The notes beneath the pieces were generated by a model. It was not told where the DNA came from, ran no database searches, and saw nothing but the letters and a program-made list of their open reading frames with translations. Shown piece after piece: positions 16,316 to 25,415 of a stretch of 32,671 bases of DNA (positions are counted from its first letter, which is position 1; each line of letters begins with the position of its first letter). This DNA comes from Colwellia sp. D2M02 (GTDB lineage: Bacteria; Pseudomonadota; Gammaproteobacteria; Enterobacterales; Alteromonadaceae): contig NZ_JAHKPW010000031.1 in assembly GCF_018860755.1 (NCBI RefSeq), forward strand, positions 1 to 32,671, in the 5' to 3' direction. A program made the position numbers and the translations under genes.

Positions 16316-17050
16316 TTAGAGTTCGCTAGAGTGAGGAATCGAATACAGTCCACGTTTTTCATTGTTTTTCTGTTTGATTTCTTCTAAAGCTCTTGATTCT
16401 ACCGCGTCAAATAACGCATTGATAAGACGATTAAAGTGAGTGTGCATTGCACTTCTAGCTTGCGTTGCATCGCCAGATTTTAACGCTTGATAAATCATGG
16501 TATGTTCAGCTAAGGTCGTTGAGTTGTCTTTACTACAAACACTATCATAATCTCTAATTATTTCTGGTGTTGAAGAGCGTAACTTCCAAAGGTTTTCTAC
16601 TGATAATATCATCGCGTTGTTTCTGGTAGCATTTGCTATTATTTGATGAAACTCTTTATCTGCAGCTGCGATAAAGTCAGTGTTTTCCATATCAATTAAG
16701 GTTTGATGTAAGCGGGCTAGTTCATCTTCATTAATGGTGGTTGCTGCTATTGCTGCTACCTCACCTTCAATTAAGGCTCTGGCTTGAGTGACTTCAAAAG
16801 CATTTATTTTTTGATAAGGAGCTTGCTGGTTTGCTGGTTTTAATACATAAATCCCAGAGCCTGTCTTAACTTCAATTTTCTCTCGTACCTCAAGAGCTAT
16901 AATGGCTTCGCGCACAGTAGGCCTGCTGACATTAAACGTTTCAGCTAACTCCCTTTCTGGAGGTAAACGGCTACCAGGAGAGTATATTCCAGAGTCAATT
17001 AAAGCTTCTATTTTATCTACAATACTCCAAAACAACCTACGGTTGCTCAT
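16316..17050 (-). CDS. GntR-family (FadR/FCD subfamily) regulator of the alginate locus
   Basis: A 244-residue DNA-binding regulator. The N-terminal winged helix (about residues 8-72) contains the family signature SRLPPERELAETFNVSRPTVREAI and the wing with EVKTGSGIYVL. The C-terminal FCD helical domain (about residues 85-230) shows the acidic and histidine ligands expected for a metal/effector pocket, in DKEFHQII and AEHTMIYQAL...AMHTHFNRLI. Relatives (UxuR/ExuR/LldR type) are mostly repressors released by sugar acids. Here KDG, KDPG or DEH is a reasonable inducer, but that is inference. It is divergent from the PL6 operon over a 455-nt gap holding TTGGTA boxes. One of these (near 17236-17241) overlaps the region where its own -35 would fall if ATTATA (17215-17220, TATAAT on the minus strand) is its -10, suggesting autoregulation. 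AAGGA precedes the ATG. Confidence 0.85.
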   Translation of the reverse strand: MSNRRLFWSIVDKIEALIDSGIYSPGSRLPPERELAETFNVSRPTVREAIIALEVREKIEVKTGSGIYVLKPANQQAPYQKINAFEVTQARALIEGEVAAIAATTINEDELARLHQTLIDMENTDFIAAADKEFHQIIANATRNNAMILSVENLWKLRSSTPEIIRDYDSVCSKDNSTTLAEHTMIYQALKSGDATQARSAMHTHFNRLINALFDAVESRALEEIKQKNNEKRGLYSIPHSSEL

Positions 17051-17268
17051 AATAATTCCTTAACTATAGTTACTAATGCGATTTTCTATTTATACCCACG
17101 CCACAAATAATGGCCGCGAATACATATCATATCTACTTATACACTTTATAGCAAAAGCAAACCAGTACTTATTTATTAGCTGTCATATCTTTTGGTATGC
17201 TCATTACGACCTTTATTATAGCCTTTGTTTTTAATATTGGTATTACATTTTTGTGTTTATCATGGTTT

Positions 17269-17315
17269 ATTGGTAATGCTAATTGGTTGACATTTGGTCT
17301 GGTTGTTGGTTATAT
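17269..17315 (+). promoter_or_regulatory. Promoter of the PL6-to-Fbp alginate operon
   Basis: Box ATTGGTAAT (17269-17277), 9 nt, TTGACA (17287-17292), a 17-nt spacer with TTTGGT, TGGTT and TTGGT units, then TTATAT (17310-17315), overlapped by TATATA. Spacing from box to -35 is identical to the receptor promoter. The leader is about 185 nt. Other TTGGTA copies occur in the same 17051-17505 interval. Confidence 0.65.
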
Positions 17316-17505
17316 ATAGCTCAGCTATTTAATTAGCCGCAAAATAAAAATATAAAAGCGAGGAAAGAAAGTGAGAAAGCCAACCTTAAAGTAAATGCTA
17401 TACCTTAGTGTAAAACTTATTAACACGTCAGCATTTATTATTTTAGGAGCTTTACATTAGCTCAGAGACTCCTTCTTAATTTAAGAAAAATTAAAAGAGA
17501 TATTC

Positions 17506-19761
17506 ATGAACTCAATTCAATATTTAAAAGCAGTGACCGTTCTTGTGTTTTCGTTGTGCTTATCTAGCCAAGTTATAGCGAAAAACTGGTTGGTTGACTC
17601 TCAAAATTCTTATAACAATGCATTACAGCAATTACAAGCAGGCGACAGCATCATTTTGGCTGAAGGTACTTGGAATGACTTTGAAATATTGTTTAAGGGT
17701 GAGGGAACTGAGCAGCAACCAATAACGCTAAAAGCACAAACTAAAGGTAAAGTTATTCTTAGTGGGCAATCCAATTTACGTTTGTCAGGGAAGTATTTAG
17801 TTGTTTCTGGTTTGGTGTTTAAAGATGGTTATACGCCAAGCAGCTCCGTTATTGCTTTTAGAAGCAATAAAGAAGATTTAGCGTATCATTCACGTGTAAC
17901 AGAAGTCGTTATTGATAACTTTAGTAATCCCGACAAGCAAGAGTCTGATTATTGGGTTGCACTTTATGGTCAATATAATCGCTTTGATCATAGTTATGTT
18001 AGTGGTAAACGCAATAAAGGTGTAACTGTTGCGGTACGTCTTGATAGTAAAAATAGTCTAGAAAATCATCACCAAATAGATCATAACTATTTTGGTCCTC
18101 GTCCTATTTTTGGCTCTAATGGTGGTGAAACATTACGCATTGGTACTAGCCATTATTCATTGTCTAATTCATTTACCGTCGTTGAAAATAACTATTTTGA
18201 TCGTTGTGATGGTGAAGTTGAAATCATTTCAATTAAGTCAGGTCAAAACCAAATTAAAAACAATGTATTCTTTGAATCAAGAGGTACGTTAACCTTACGC
18301 CATGGTAACGGCAATATTATCGAAGATAATGTTTTCTTTGGTAATGGTGTCGATCATACCGGAGGTATTCGTGTAATTAACAAAGATCAAGTGGTTCGAA
18401 ATAATTACCTAGAAGGGTTAACTGGCTATCGCTTTGGTAGTGGTTTTACCGTCATGAATGGCGTACCTAATTCAACAATTAATCGTTATCATCAGGTAGA
18501 AAATGCGTTAATAGAAAACAATAGCTTAATAAATGTTGAACATGTTCAATTAGCCGCAGGTAGTGATGCAGAAAGAAGTGCGGTACCTATTAATTCTAGC
18601 ATGCAAAACAATCTAATTTTCAATGAAAATAAGCAACAGCCATTTACCCTGTTTGATGACGTAAGCGGTATTAAATTTAATGGGAATGTTGCGAATACTT
18701 CAGCGCTTAGCGCGTTAGCGTCAGGTATCAAACAACAACACATAGAAATGAAGCGAGCTAATAATGGTTTGCTTTATCCTGTCAGTACAACACTTAGTAA
18801 TATAGGTGCTAAAACAAGTATTACTCCAATTTCAAAGTCTGACACCGGTCCTAGTTGGTATGCAAAAGTTGATAGTTTAACGGCATTTGATTCAGGTAAA
18901 ACCATTCAAGTACCTGCAAAAGATGATGCCTTATTTAATGCTGTTCTAACGGCTAATGACGGTGATGTTTTGGTTTTAGCGAATGGTTTATATGATGTGA
19001 GAAAAGTAATCGATATTAATAAAACATTATCGATTAAAGCAAAAAACCAAGGTAAAGCTAAAATCACTTTTCAGCGTTCAACACTTTTTCAAATCTCTAA
19101 TGGTGGTAGTTTAACGATTGATGGGCTTGATATTAGTGGGGTTAACAGCCCTGATGCAGCAGGTAACTCTTTAGTTCGTACTCAAAAGTGGGGCATGCTT
19201 GATAACTATCGTTTTGTTATGCGCAACAGTAATGTAAGCGCACTTGATATTAATCACTCGTTCCATTTTTTCGATTCAGGTCGTGGTGCTTTTGCGGATT
19301 ATATCGAGTTGTCGGGTAACCACTTTACTAATATCACAGGTGACTTTTTACGCTTAGATAAAGAGATTGAAGACTTAGGTATTTATAATGCTGAATACGT
19401 TATTGTCAATAACAATACCTTTAACAATGTACAAGGTGCTTTAGTTAAATTATACCGAGGTGGTACAGATGAAAGCACCTTTGGCCCGCACCTTAATATG
19501 CGTAATAATACGATTAAAAATAGCGGTAAAAGTAACCGCAACAAAACCGCTTCAAGCCTTTATTTACATGGTGTTCAGGTAACCAATATTGAAGGTAATA
19601 CTTTTGATAATTCTGCTGATGTTGTTATTGAACATACCGTTGGTGAGCCTAAAACAGCCGTAAAAAATAATACCTTTGATAATACGGCATCGCCCAGCGT
19701 AAAAGAGCTACATGCTCAAGGCCCTCATACGGCTTTGTTATTAAATAACAAGCAATCTTAA
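17506..19761 (+). CDS. PL6 family alginate lyase (poly-mannuronate/guluronate lyase)
   Basis: A 751-residue secreted polysaccharide lyase. The signal peptide ends near residue 25 (SLCLSSQVIA). The N-terminal parallel beta-helix (about residues 27-400) is the chondroitinase-B-like PL6 catalytic domain. It includes EVEIISIKS with the Bronsted base K244 and TLTLRHGNGN with the acid R265; this Lys-Arg pair 21 residues apart matches that of AlyGC-type PL6 enzymes. A second beta-helix domain (about residues 455-750) gives the two-domain length of AlyGC, which is exolytic and calcium dependent, so this protein may release monomers rather than cut internally. First gene of the operon, it overlaps the upstream edge of the PL17 gene region. 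Likely periplasmic. Preference for mannuronate or guluronate cannot be read from sequence. Confidence 0.9.
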   Translation: MNSIQYLKAVTVLVFSLCLSSQVIAKNWLVDSQNSYNNALQQLQAGDSIILAEGTWNDFEILFKGEGTEQQPITLKAQTKGKVILSGQSNLRLSGKYLVVSGLVFKDGYTPSSSVIAFRSNKEDLAYHSRVTEVVIDNFSNPDKQESDYWVALYGQYNRFDHSYVSGKRNKGVTVAVRLDSKNSLENHHQIDHNYFGPRPIFGSNGGETLRIGTSHYSLSNSFTVVENNYFDRCDGEVEIISIKSGQNQIKNNVFFESRGTLTLRHGNGNIIEDNVFFGNGVDHTGGIRVINKDQVVRNNYLEGLTGYRFGSGFTVMNGVPNSTINRYHQVENALIENNSLINVEHVQLAAGSDAERSAVPINSSMQNNLIFNENKQQPFTLFDDVSGIKFNGNVANTSALSALASGIKQQHIEMKRANNGLLYPVSTTLSNIGAKTSITPISKSDTGPSWYAKVDSLTAFDSGKTIQVPAKDDALFNAVLTANDGDVLVLANGLYDVRKVIDINKTLSIKAKNQGKAKITFQRSTLFQISNGGSLTIDGLDISGVNSPDAAGNSLVRTQKWGMLDNYRFVMRNSNVSALDINHSFHFFDSGRGAFADYIELSGNHFTNITGDFLRLDKEIEDLGIYNAEYVIVNNNTFNNVQGALVKLYRGGTDESTFGPHLNMRNNTIKNSGKSNRNKTASSLYLHGVQVTNIEGNTFDNSADVVIEHTVGEPKTAVKNNTFDNTASPSVKELHAQGPHTALLLNNKQS

Positions 19762-19772
19762 TGGTGGGACTT

Positions 19773-22052
19773 ATGACTCTTATTACTCAAACTTCAATAA
19801 AAAAAGCATGTAGGGCTTTTTCGAAGGGCTGGTTAACTGCTCTTACGGTTATTATTACTACGCTGATGACAAGTCAATCAATCGCAATGGCTAGTCAAAA
19901 CCCTAACCTTGTTATTAGTGCAGTAGATATTGAGAATATGCGTGGTAGCTTGAATAAATCAGGTAAGTTTAAAGAGCAATTTATTCGTACTAAAGCCGCC
20001 GCTGATAAACAACTAATGCAAGCTATTATTGTACCTGTGCCTGCAGATGGCGGCGGTGGTTATACCCATGAACGCCATAAAGAAAACTACACGTTAATGG
20101 TGAATATGGGGGTGGTTTACCAATTAACCCAAGACGAAAAGTATGCTAATTATGTACGAGACATGTTATTTAAATATGCTGAACTTTATCCTACTTTACC
20201 GCTGCACCCAAAAAGAAAAATGGGCAAACAAAACCCTGGTAAATTGTTTTGGCAAAGTTTAAATGAAGCAGTTTGGTTGGTATATACCAGCCAAGCTTAT
20301 GACTTGATTTTACCTTCTTTATCAGCAGAAGATAAAACAAAAATTGAAAACGGTTTATTTAGACCTATCGTGAAATTTCTATCGGTAGACTCACCCGAGA
20401 CCTTTAATAAAGTTCATAACCACGGTACTTGGACAACCGCTGCTGTTGGTATGACCGGCTATGTACTGGGTGAGTTAGATTGGGTTGAGCAAGCGCTTTA
20501 TGGTTTAGATAAGTCGGGTACAGGTGGCTTTTTAAGACAATTAGATGAGCTTTTTTCACCGCAAGGTTATTATAACGAAGGCCCTTATTATCAACGTTAT
20601 GCGTTAATGCCGTTTGTCACGTTTGCTAAAGCCATTCAAGCTAATCAACCAGAGCGTAAAATATTTGAATATCGCGACGGTATTGTTTTAAAGGCTATTG
20701 ATACGACTATTCAGCTAAGTTACAACCAGTTATTTTTTCCTATTAACGATGCAATAAAAGACAAAGGTATTGATACCATTGAATTAGTGCATGGTGTTGC
20801 TATTGCATATGGCTTAACCGGTGATGCAGGGTTATTAGATATTGCTAAGCAGCAAAACCAAATTTTGCTCACGGGAGATGGTTTAAAGGTTGCTCAAGCA
20901 CTCGACAATAAATTAGAAAAACCATATCAGTTTCAATCTATTGCTTATGGTGATGGTAATAATGGCGAACAAGGTGCACTGGTTATCATGCGTCAAAACG
21001 TTAATGGTGAGCAAGCCGTGTTATTTAAACCAGCTGCACAAGGTTTAGGGCATGGGCACTTTGATAAATTAACGTGGCAGTTTTACGATAAAGGTGAAGA
21101 GATTGTATCGGATTACGGTGCTGCGCGTTTCTTAAACGTAGAAGCTAAATATGGCGGACGTTATTTACCTGAAAACCAAACGTGGGCTAAACAAACGGTT
21201 GCTCATAATACGATGGTTGTCGATGAAAAATCACACTTTAATGGTAATGTTGATACAGGAAACGCCAACTACCCAACGCTTGTTTTTTTTGACAAAAGTA
21301 AAAATATAACCATCAGCTCTGCCAAAATTGACAGTGCTTATAAAGGGGTGTCATTGAAACGTACTATCGCCCTTATTAAGCTACCAGCTCAACAAGAAGT
21401 GGCTGCTAAATCGTTTGTGGTAGATGTATTTGAAGCCAATTCAACGAAAGAACACCAATACGACTTACCTGTTCATTATAAAGGTCACTTAATTAGCACC
21501 AGCTTTGATTTAAACACCCAATTAAGCCGCTTGTCGGTATTAGGTAAAGACAATGGTTACCAACATTTATGGTTGAAAGCTCAGTCAAAACCCAAGGCTG
21601 GTTTATCTCAAGTGACATGGCTAAATGAAAATGGTCGCTTTTATACTAATTCGTCTATCATGGATGGAGACACGTCGATACTATTTACTCAAATAGGTGC
21701 TAACGATCCGTTATTTAATTTACGTAATGAAAATGCGTTTATTAATCGTAAAGCAAAAGCTAAACAACATACTTTTGTTAGCGTGTTAGAGCCGCATGGT
21801 GAATATAACCCATCAAAAGAATTTACAACTTCAGCCGTGAGTAGTATTGAGCAATTAGCTCACCACAAAGATAAGCATATAGATATCATTGAAATTAAGC
21901 TAGCGGGAGGTAAGCGTTACTTATTAGCGTTTAACGCTACCGAAAAAGTAAATGCTAATCAGATAAATACATTTTTATTTAATGGCGCTAAATACCAGTT
22001 TGATGGTCGCTATAAATTATTCAACATTAAACAATTACAGCATAAAGGGTAG
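19773..22052 (+). CDS. PL17 family oligoalginate lyase
   Basis: A 759-residue exolytic lyase that releases unsaturated monomers from alginate oligomers. An N-terminal export segment (about residues 20-40, ending ...SQSIAMA) precedes an alpha/alpha-toroid domain and a C-terminal heparinase-II/III-like beta-sheet domain. Residues matching the Alg17C active site are visible: N216-H217 in NHGTW, Y273 in NEGPYYQRY, H429 in GHGHFDKL and Y464 in GGRYLPENQTW. Start choice: an ATG at 19761 overlaps the PL6 stop (TAATG) but has no ribosome site; the ATG at 19773 has GGTGGG a few bases upstream and is preferred, giving four residues fewer. It is probably periplasmic or membrane-anchored. It works after PL6 and feeds KdgF and the MFS importer. 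Confidence 0.9.
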   Translation: MTLITQTSIKKACRAFSKGWLTALTVIITTLMTSQSIAMASQNPNLVISAVDIENMRGSLNKSGKFKEQFIRTKAAADKQLMQAIIVPVPADGGGGYTHERHKENYTLMVNMGVVYQLTQDEKYANYVRDMLFKYAELYPTLPLHPKRKMGKQNPGKLFWQSLNEAVWLVYTSQAYDLILPSLSAEDKTKIENGLFRPIVKFLSVDSPETFNKVHNHGTWTTAAVGMTGYVLGELDWVEQALYGLDKSGTGGFLRQLDELFSPQGYYNEGPYYQRYALMPFVTFAKAIQANQPERKIFEYRDGIVLKAIDTTIQLSYNQLFFPINDAIKDKGIDTIELVHGVAIAYGLTGDAGLLDIAKQQNQILLTGDGLKVAQALDNKLEKPYQFQSIAYGDGNNGEQGALVIMRQNVNGEQAVLFKPAAQGLGHGHFDKLTWQFYDKGEEIVSDYGAARFLNVEAKYGGRYLPENQTWAKQTVAHNTMVVDEKSHFNGNVDTGNANYPTLVFFDKSKNITISSAKIDSAYKGVSLKRTIALIKLPAQQEVAAKSFVVDVFEANSTKEHQYDLPVHYKGHLISTSFDLNTQLSRLSVLGKDNGYQHLWLKAQSKPKAGLSQVTWLNENGRFYTNSSIMDGDTSILFTQIGANDPLFNLRNENAFINRKAKAKQHTFVSVLEPHGEYNPSKEFTTSAVSSIEQLAHHKDKHIDIIEIKLAGGKRYLLAFNATEKVNANQINTFLFNGAKYQFDGRYKLFNIKQLQHKG

Positions 22053-22059
22053 GTCAGTT

Positions 22060-22410
22060 ATGAGTCAAAGTAGTCATTTTTTATTCGGTAATGAAACAGA
22101 AGTTGAAGATATTGGCGGTGGTTTAAAGCGTCAAATGTTAGGTTATAACCATGAGTTAATGGCCGTAAAAATTTGGTTTGAAAAAGGCGCTATAGGTTAT
22201 AACCATGCACATAGACATTCTCAGGTAACTTATGTTGTAGAAGGTGAATTTCACTTTAATATTGATGGCGTAACAAAAATATTAAAGCCAGGTGATAGCT
22301 GCATGATACCTCCGCATGCTGATCATGGCGCTACGTGTCCAACAGGCGGTATTTTAATTGACACTTTTAGCCCTCCAAGAAAAGATTTTCTAAAGGATGA
22401 TGCCGAATGA
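22060..22410 (+). CDS. kdgF: KdgF-type cupin, unsaturated uronate linearisation
   Basis: A 116-residue single-domain cupin without a signal peptide, therefore cytosolic. KdgF speeds the conversion of cyclic 4,5-unsaturated uronate monomers into the linear ketone form (DEH) used by the reductase. The metal-site motif is clear: H49, H51, H53 and Q55 in NHAHRHSQVTYVVEGEF, then GDSCMIPPHADHG with H86/H89. The C-terminal DTFSPPRKDFL is also a family mark. The true start is the ATG at 22060, 7 nt after the PL17 stop, with AGG 6 nt upstream. A longer reading frame from 21982 merely runs through the PL17 end. Its stop overlaps the MFS start by ATGA, so translation is probably coupled. Confidence 0.9.
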   Translation: MSQSSHFLFGNETEVEDIGGGLKRQMLGYNHELMAVKIWFEKGAIGYNHAHRHSQVTYVVEGEFHFNIDGVTKILKPGDSCMIPPHADHGATCPTGGILIDTFSPPRKDFLKDDAE

Positions 22411-23711
22411 AAATGAAAAACTTACGTTGGTGGGTAATTGCCCTCATTGCGTTAGCGACGGTTATTAATTATATCGACCGCTCTGCGCTTTCTGTACTTT
22501 GGCCTGATATTGTTGAAGACTTATTTCCTGACGAGTCGGCATTAGAGCGCAAACAAATTTATGCCAATATCTCAATGGTATTTATTTTATCGTATGCGTT
22601 CGGGCAAGCTATATTTGGAAAAATATTTGACTGGGTAGGAACGCGTATTGGCTTTGTATTGTCGATTGGCGTTTGGTCATTAGCAACCGCAGCTCACGCA
22701 TTTGCTCAAGGGGCTATGAGCTTTAGTATATTTAGAGCCATTTTAGGTGTCGCTGAAGCAGGTAACTGGCCAGGTGCTGCTAAAAGTAATGCGGATTGGT
22801 TTCCAACGAAAGAACGTGCTCTAGCACAGGGAATATTCAATTCAGGTGCAGCTATTGGTGGTATTGTTGCCATTCCGTTAATTGCTTATTTAACCGTATA
22901 TTTTAGCTGGCAAATGGTTTTTGTGGTTATTGGTTTAGTGGGGTTACTATGGCTAATTCCTTGGATTATTCTAGTGAAGGCGCCACCTAAATCACATCCG
23001 TGGATCACCGATGAAGAACGTGAATATATTTTAACGGGACAACGCACGAGCGAAGAAAATTTAAACACTCTATGTGATGAGAATGAATATAACCCATCAA
23101 CAGGAGAGCTATTATCTAGAAAACAGAGTTGGGGGGTTATTATAGCTTCAGCAGCTATTGATCCTATTTGGTGGTTATTTGTATTTTGGATACCTATTTA
23201 TTTGAACGAAGTTTATGCTATGGATGTTAAATCTATTGGTATTTATGGCTGGGTTCCTTATGTTGGCGCTATGTTTGGCGCTTGGTTTGGTGGTTTGCTA
23301 GCACAAAACCGATTAAAAGCAGGCTGGAATACAGACAAAACACGCAAGCTAACAATTACATTAGGCTGCTTGATTATGTTACCCGCCTTGTTAGCTATGG
23401 CTGATCCTGGAGGGCCGACAACAGCAGTTATTATTATGGCAGTCATTTTATTTGGTTTTCAGACGGCTATCGGTAATGTACAAACTTTACCTAGTGACTT
23501 GTATGGTAAAAAAGCGGTTGGTACTTTAGCTGGACTTTCAGGTATGGCAGCAAAGTTAGGTGCCTTGGGGTTAACTTCTCTCGTGCCTATTTTAACCGCT
23601 AATGGTAATTATACCCCGGCATTTGTTATTGGTGCCTCTTTAGCGGTTATTGCAATGTTAGCTGTTTGGGTTCTTATTCCAAAAATAGAACCACTAAAGC
23701 CTAAAAATTAA
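22407..23711 (+). CDS. MFS transporter, hexuronate (ExuT-like) family
   Basis: A 434-residue inner-membrane secondary transporter with 12 predicted helices in two halves. It is typical of the anion:cation symporter branch: INYIDRSALSVLWPDI in the first helix and loop, the MFS loop GKIFDWVGTRIGF after helix 2, and AEAGNWPGAAKSNADWFPTKERA around helices 4-5. In this operon its likely cargo is the unsaturated uronate monomer or DEH made by PL17 in the periplasm. The ATG overlaps the KdgF stop (ATGA) and AAGGATG lies about 7 nt upstream. A 12-bp hairpin follows before the kinase gene. Assignment to monomer rather than dimer uptake is inference from the presence of two exolytic lyases. Confidence 0.88.
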   Translation: MKMKNLRWWVIALIALATVINYIDRSALSVLWPDIVEDLFPDESALERKQIYANISMVFILSYAFGQAIFGKIFDWVGTRIGFVLSIGVWSLATAAHAFAQGAMSFSIFRAILGVAEAGNWPGAAKSNADWFPTKERALAQGIFNSGAAIGGIVAIPLIAYLTVYFSWQMVFVVIGLVGLLWLIPWIILVKAPPKSHPWITDEEREYILTGQRTSEENLNTLCDENEYNPSTGELLSRKQSWGVIIASAAIDPIWWLFVFWIPIYLNEVYAMDVKSIGIYGWVPYVGAMFGAWFGGLLAQNRLKAGWNTDKTRKLTITLGCLIMLPALLAMADPGGPTTAVIIMAVILFGFQTAIGNVQTLPSDLYGKKAVGTLAGLSGMAAKLGALGLTSLVPILTANGNYTPAFVIGASLAVIAMLAVWVLIPKIEPLKPKN

Positions 23712-23721
23712 CACATGAAAG

Positions 23722-23755
23722 GTAAGCGATATAGCCTTAAGTTTATATCGCTTAC
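23722..23755 (+). other. Intercistronic 12-bp hairpin in the alginate operon
   Basis: GTAAGCGATATA (23722-23733) pairs perfectly with TATATCGCTTAC (23744-23755) around a 10-nt loop, without a following T run. It sits between the transporter and the KDG kinase. It could be a processing or stabilising element, or an attenuator that splits the operon. Confidence 0.6.
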
Positions 23756-23794
23756 TATTAAAATACTTAAATTAAAGTTTATAAGGCTTTGTAA

Positions 23795-24739
23795 ATGAAA
23801 AATATTTTTTTACTCGGTGAGTGTATGATTGAGTTAATGTCGATTTCTAAAGAGCCCTCGGCAAATATCATGAGTCAATCATTTGCTGGTGATGTTTTTA
23901 ATACCGCCGTTTATTTAAAGCGAACATTTTCAGATATTAATACGCATTTAGTTACCGCGGTAGGTACAGACCAATTTAGTGTAGATATGATCAAATACTT
24001 TGAAAGTGAAGATATTGGTTCAAGCTTAGTATTCAAATCAGCAGATAAAATAGCAGGCTTATACTCAATTCAACTTGATGAACAGGGTGAGCGTAGCTTT
24101 ACTTATTGGCGTGAAAACTCAGCTGCTCGTCAAATTATGGAACATATTGACAATGAAGCGACCAATCAACTAACTAAAGGCGATATGTTCTTCTTTTCGG
24201 GAATTTCTTTAGCTGTAATTCAGCCTCAAGCACGCGCTGATTTTTGGGTGCTTATTGATAAGTTAAAGACTGCTGGCGTTAAAATTGTCTTTGATCCTAA
24301 CTACCGCCCACGTTTGTGGAGCAGTCCTAAGGAAGCACAACAACAATTTGAATTAGCACTCAGTAAGTCAGACTTATCATTGCCCGGAGTTGATGACTTT
24401 GAGCAGTTGTTTGATATGAAGTCTGTTAAAGAAGTGAGTGATTACTGCAAACCTTTTGCGATTAATGAACTCATTATAAAAAATGGCGCTGAAACTATTT
24501 TAACGATTGTTGATGGCGACGTGACTGAGTTTACAGTTACCCCAATAGAAAACGTTATAGACACAACATCGGCAGGTGACTCCTTTAATGGTGTTTACCT
24601 TGGTGCACGTATGCAAGGTTACTCGGTTAATGGTGCAATCGCTTTAGCATCAAAAGCTGCTGGCTTTGTAATACAGCACAAAGGAGCCATTGTCGATAAA
24701 CAGGCGTACCAACAGTTTATTAAAGCAATAACCTGCTAA
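23795..24739 (+). CDS. kdgK: 2-keto-3-deoxygluconate kinase
   Basis: A 314-residue PfkB-family sugar kinase that would phosphorylate 2-keto-3-deoxygluconate to KDPG with ATP. The N-terminal LLGECMIEL and GDVFNTAVYLKR blocks form the substrate side, and VTAVGTDQFSVDMIKYF is typical of the family. The PfkB signature 2, DTTSAGDSFNGVYL, starts at D256 and holds the catalytic base D262 and the anion hole. FDPNYRPRLW is the KdgK-type sugar-acid loop. The gap of 83 nt to the transporter carries a strong hairpin, and the ribosome site is weak (AAGG about 9 nt before the ATG). It lies directly ahead of the KDPG aldolase, the next step. Confidence 0.92.
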   Translation: MKNIFLLGECMIELMSISKEPSANIMSQSFAGDVFNTAVYLKRTFSDINTHLVTAVGTDQFSVDMIKYFESEDIGSSLVFKSADKIAGLYSIQLDEQGERSFTYWRENSAARQIMEHIDNEATNQLTKGDMFFFSGISLAVIQPQARADFWVLIDKLKTAGVKIVFDPNYRPRLWSSPKEAQQQFELALSKSDLSLPGVDDFEQLFDMKSVKEVSDYCKPFAINELIIKNGAETILTIVDGDVTEFTVTPIENVIDTTSAGDSFNGVYLGARMQGYSVNGAIALASKAAGFVIQHKGAIVDKQAYQQFIKAITC

Positions 24740-24771
24740 CTTAAAAAACTCTTCATTTACAAGGAATACTC

Positions 24772-25392
24772 ATGAAATCATTTTCCACTCTGATGGGAAA
24801 GCAAACTCTGCTACCTATAATTCAAGCAAATACTGTTGAACAAGGGCTTGAAATTGCTAAGGCAATGTCGGCTGCAGGTATTAATTTAGTTGAAGTTGTA
24901 CTTAGAACTGACGCATCAATTGATATTATTCGCGCATTAAAAAAACAACTTCCTCAGTTAAAGGTTGGTGCCGGAACGGTACTTAATGCTGATATTTTAA
25001 AAAAAGCGCTTGATGCAGGAAGTGATTTTATTATTACGCCTGCAATATCAGAGCAGTTACTTACCGATTTAGCTAACTGTCCTGTTCCCGTGGTTCCAGG
25101 GATTTCAAATACCGCCGATATACTTTTAGTGAAAGAGTTTGGTTATACCGAATTAAAGCTATTTCCTGCCTCTTTATCTGGTGGTGCGCCATTTTTAAAA
25201 GCGATGGCTGCGGTTTTTCAAGGCATCACTTTTTGTCCAACAGGTGGAATAAGTGAAAGTAATCAGCACGACTTTCTAGCGTTAGATAATGTTTTTGCTG
25301 TGGGCGGAACTTGGATTGCAAAACCTGAATGGGTAGCGTCAGGACAATGGTCTGAAATTACTTCGGCTTGTCGAGCTGCGCAAGTTAACTAA
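24772..25392 (+). CDS. eda: KDPG aldolase (2-keto-3-deoxy-6-phosphogluconate aldolase)
   Basis: A 206-residue class I aldolase of the KDPG/KHG type that splits KDPG into pyruvate and glyceraldehyde-3-phosphate. Active-site residues are placed as in E. coli Eda with an offset of four: E41 and R45 in EVVLRT, and the Schiff-base lysine K129 in ELKLFPAS. The phosphate-binding CPTGGI follows. AAGGA lies 7 nt before the ATG, and the gap to the kinase is 32 nt. This enzyme links alginate degradation to central metabolism, and its triose product is the substrate pool for the next two genes. The genome may also hold a separate Entner-Doudoroff copy; that cannot be seen here. Confidence 0.93.
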   Translation: MKSFSTLMGKQTLLPIIQANTVEQGLEIAKAMSAAGINLVEVVLRTDASIDIIRALKKQLPQLKVGAGTVLNADILKKALDAGSDFIITPAISEQLLTDLANCPVPVVPGISNTADILLVKEFGYTELKLFPASLSGGAPFLKAMAAVFQGITFCPTGGISESNQHDFLALDNVFAVGGTWIAKPEWVASGQWSEITSACRAAQVN

Positions 25393-25415
25393 TTACATAA
25401 AAGGTGAGAGTTTAC

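Noticed and set aside
21982-22059. N-terminal extension of KdgF from an upstream ATG
   Set aside because: It overlaps the PL17 end in another frame. The homologous KdgF region begins at the ATG at 22060, which has its own ribosome site.
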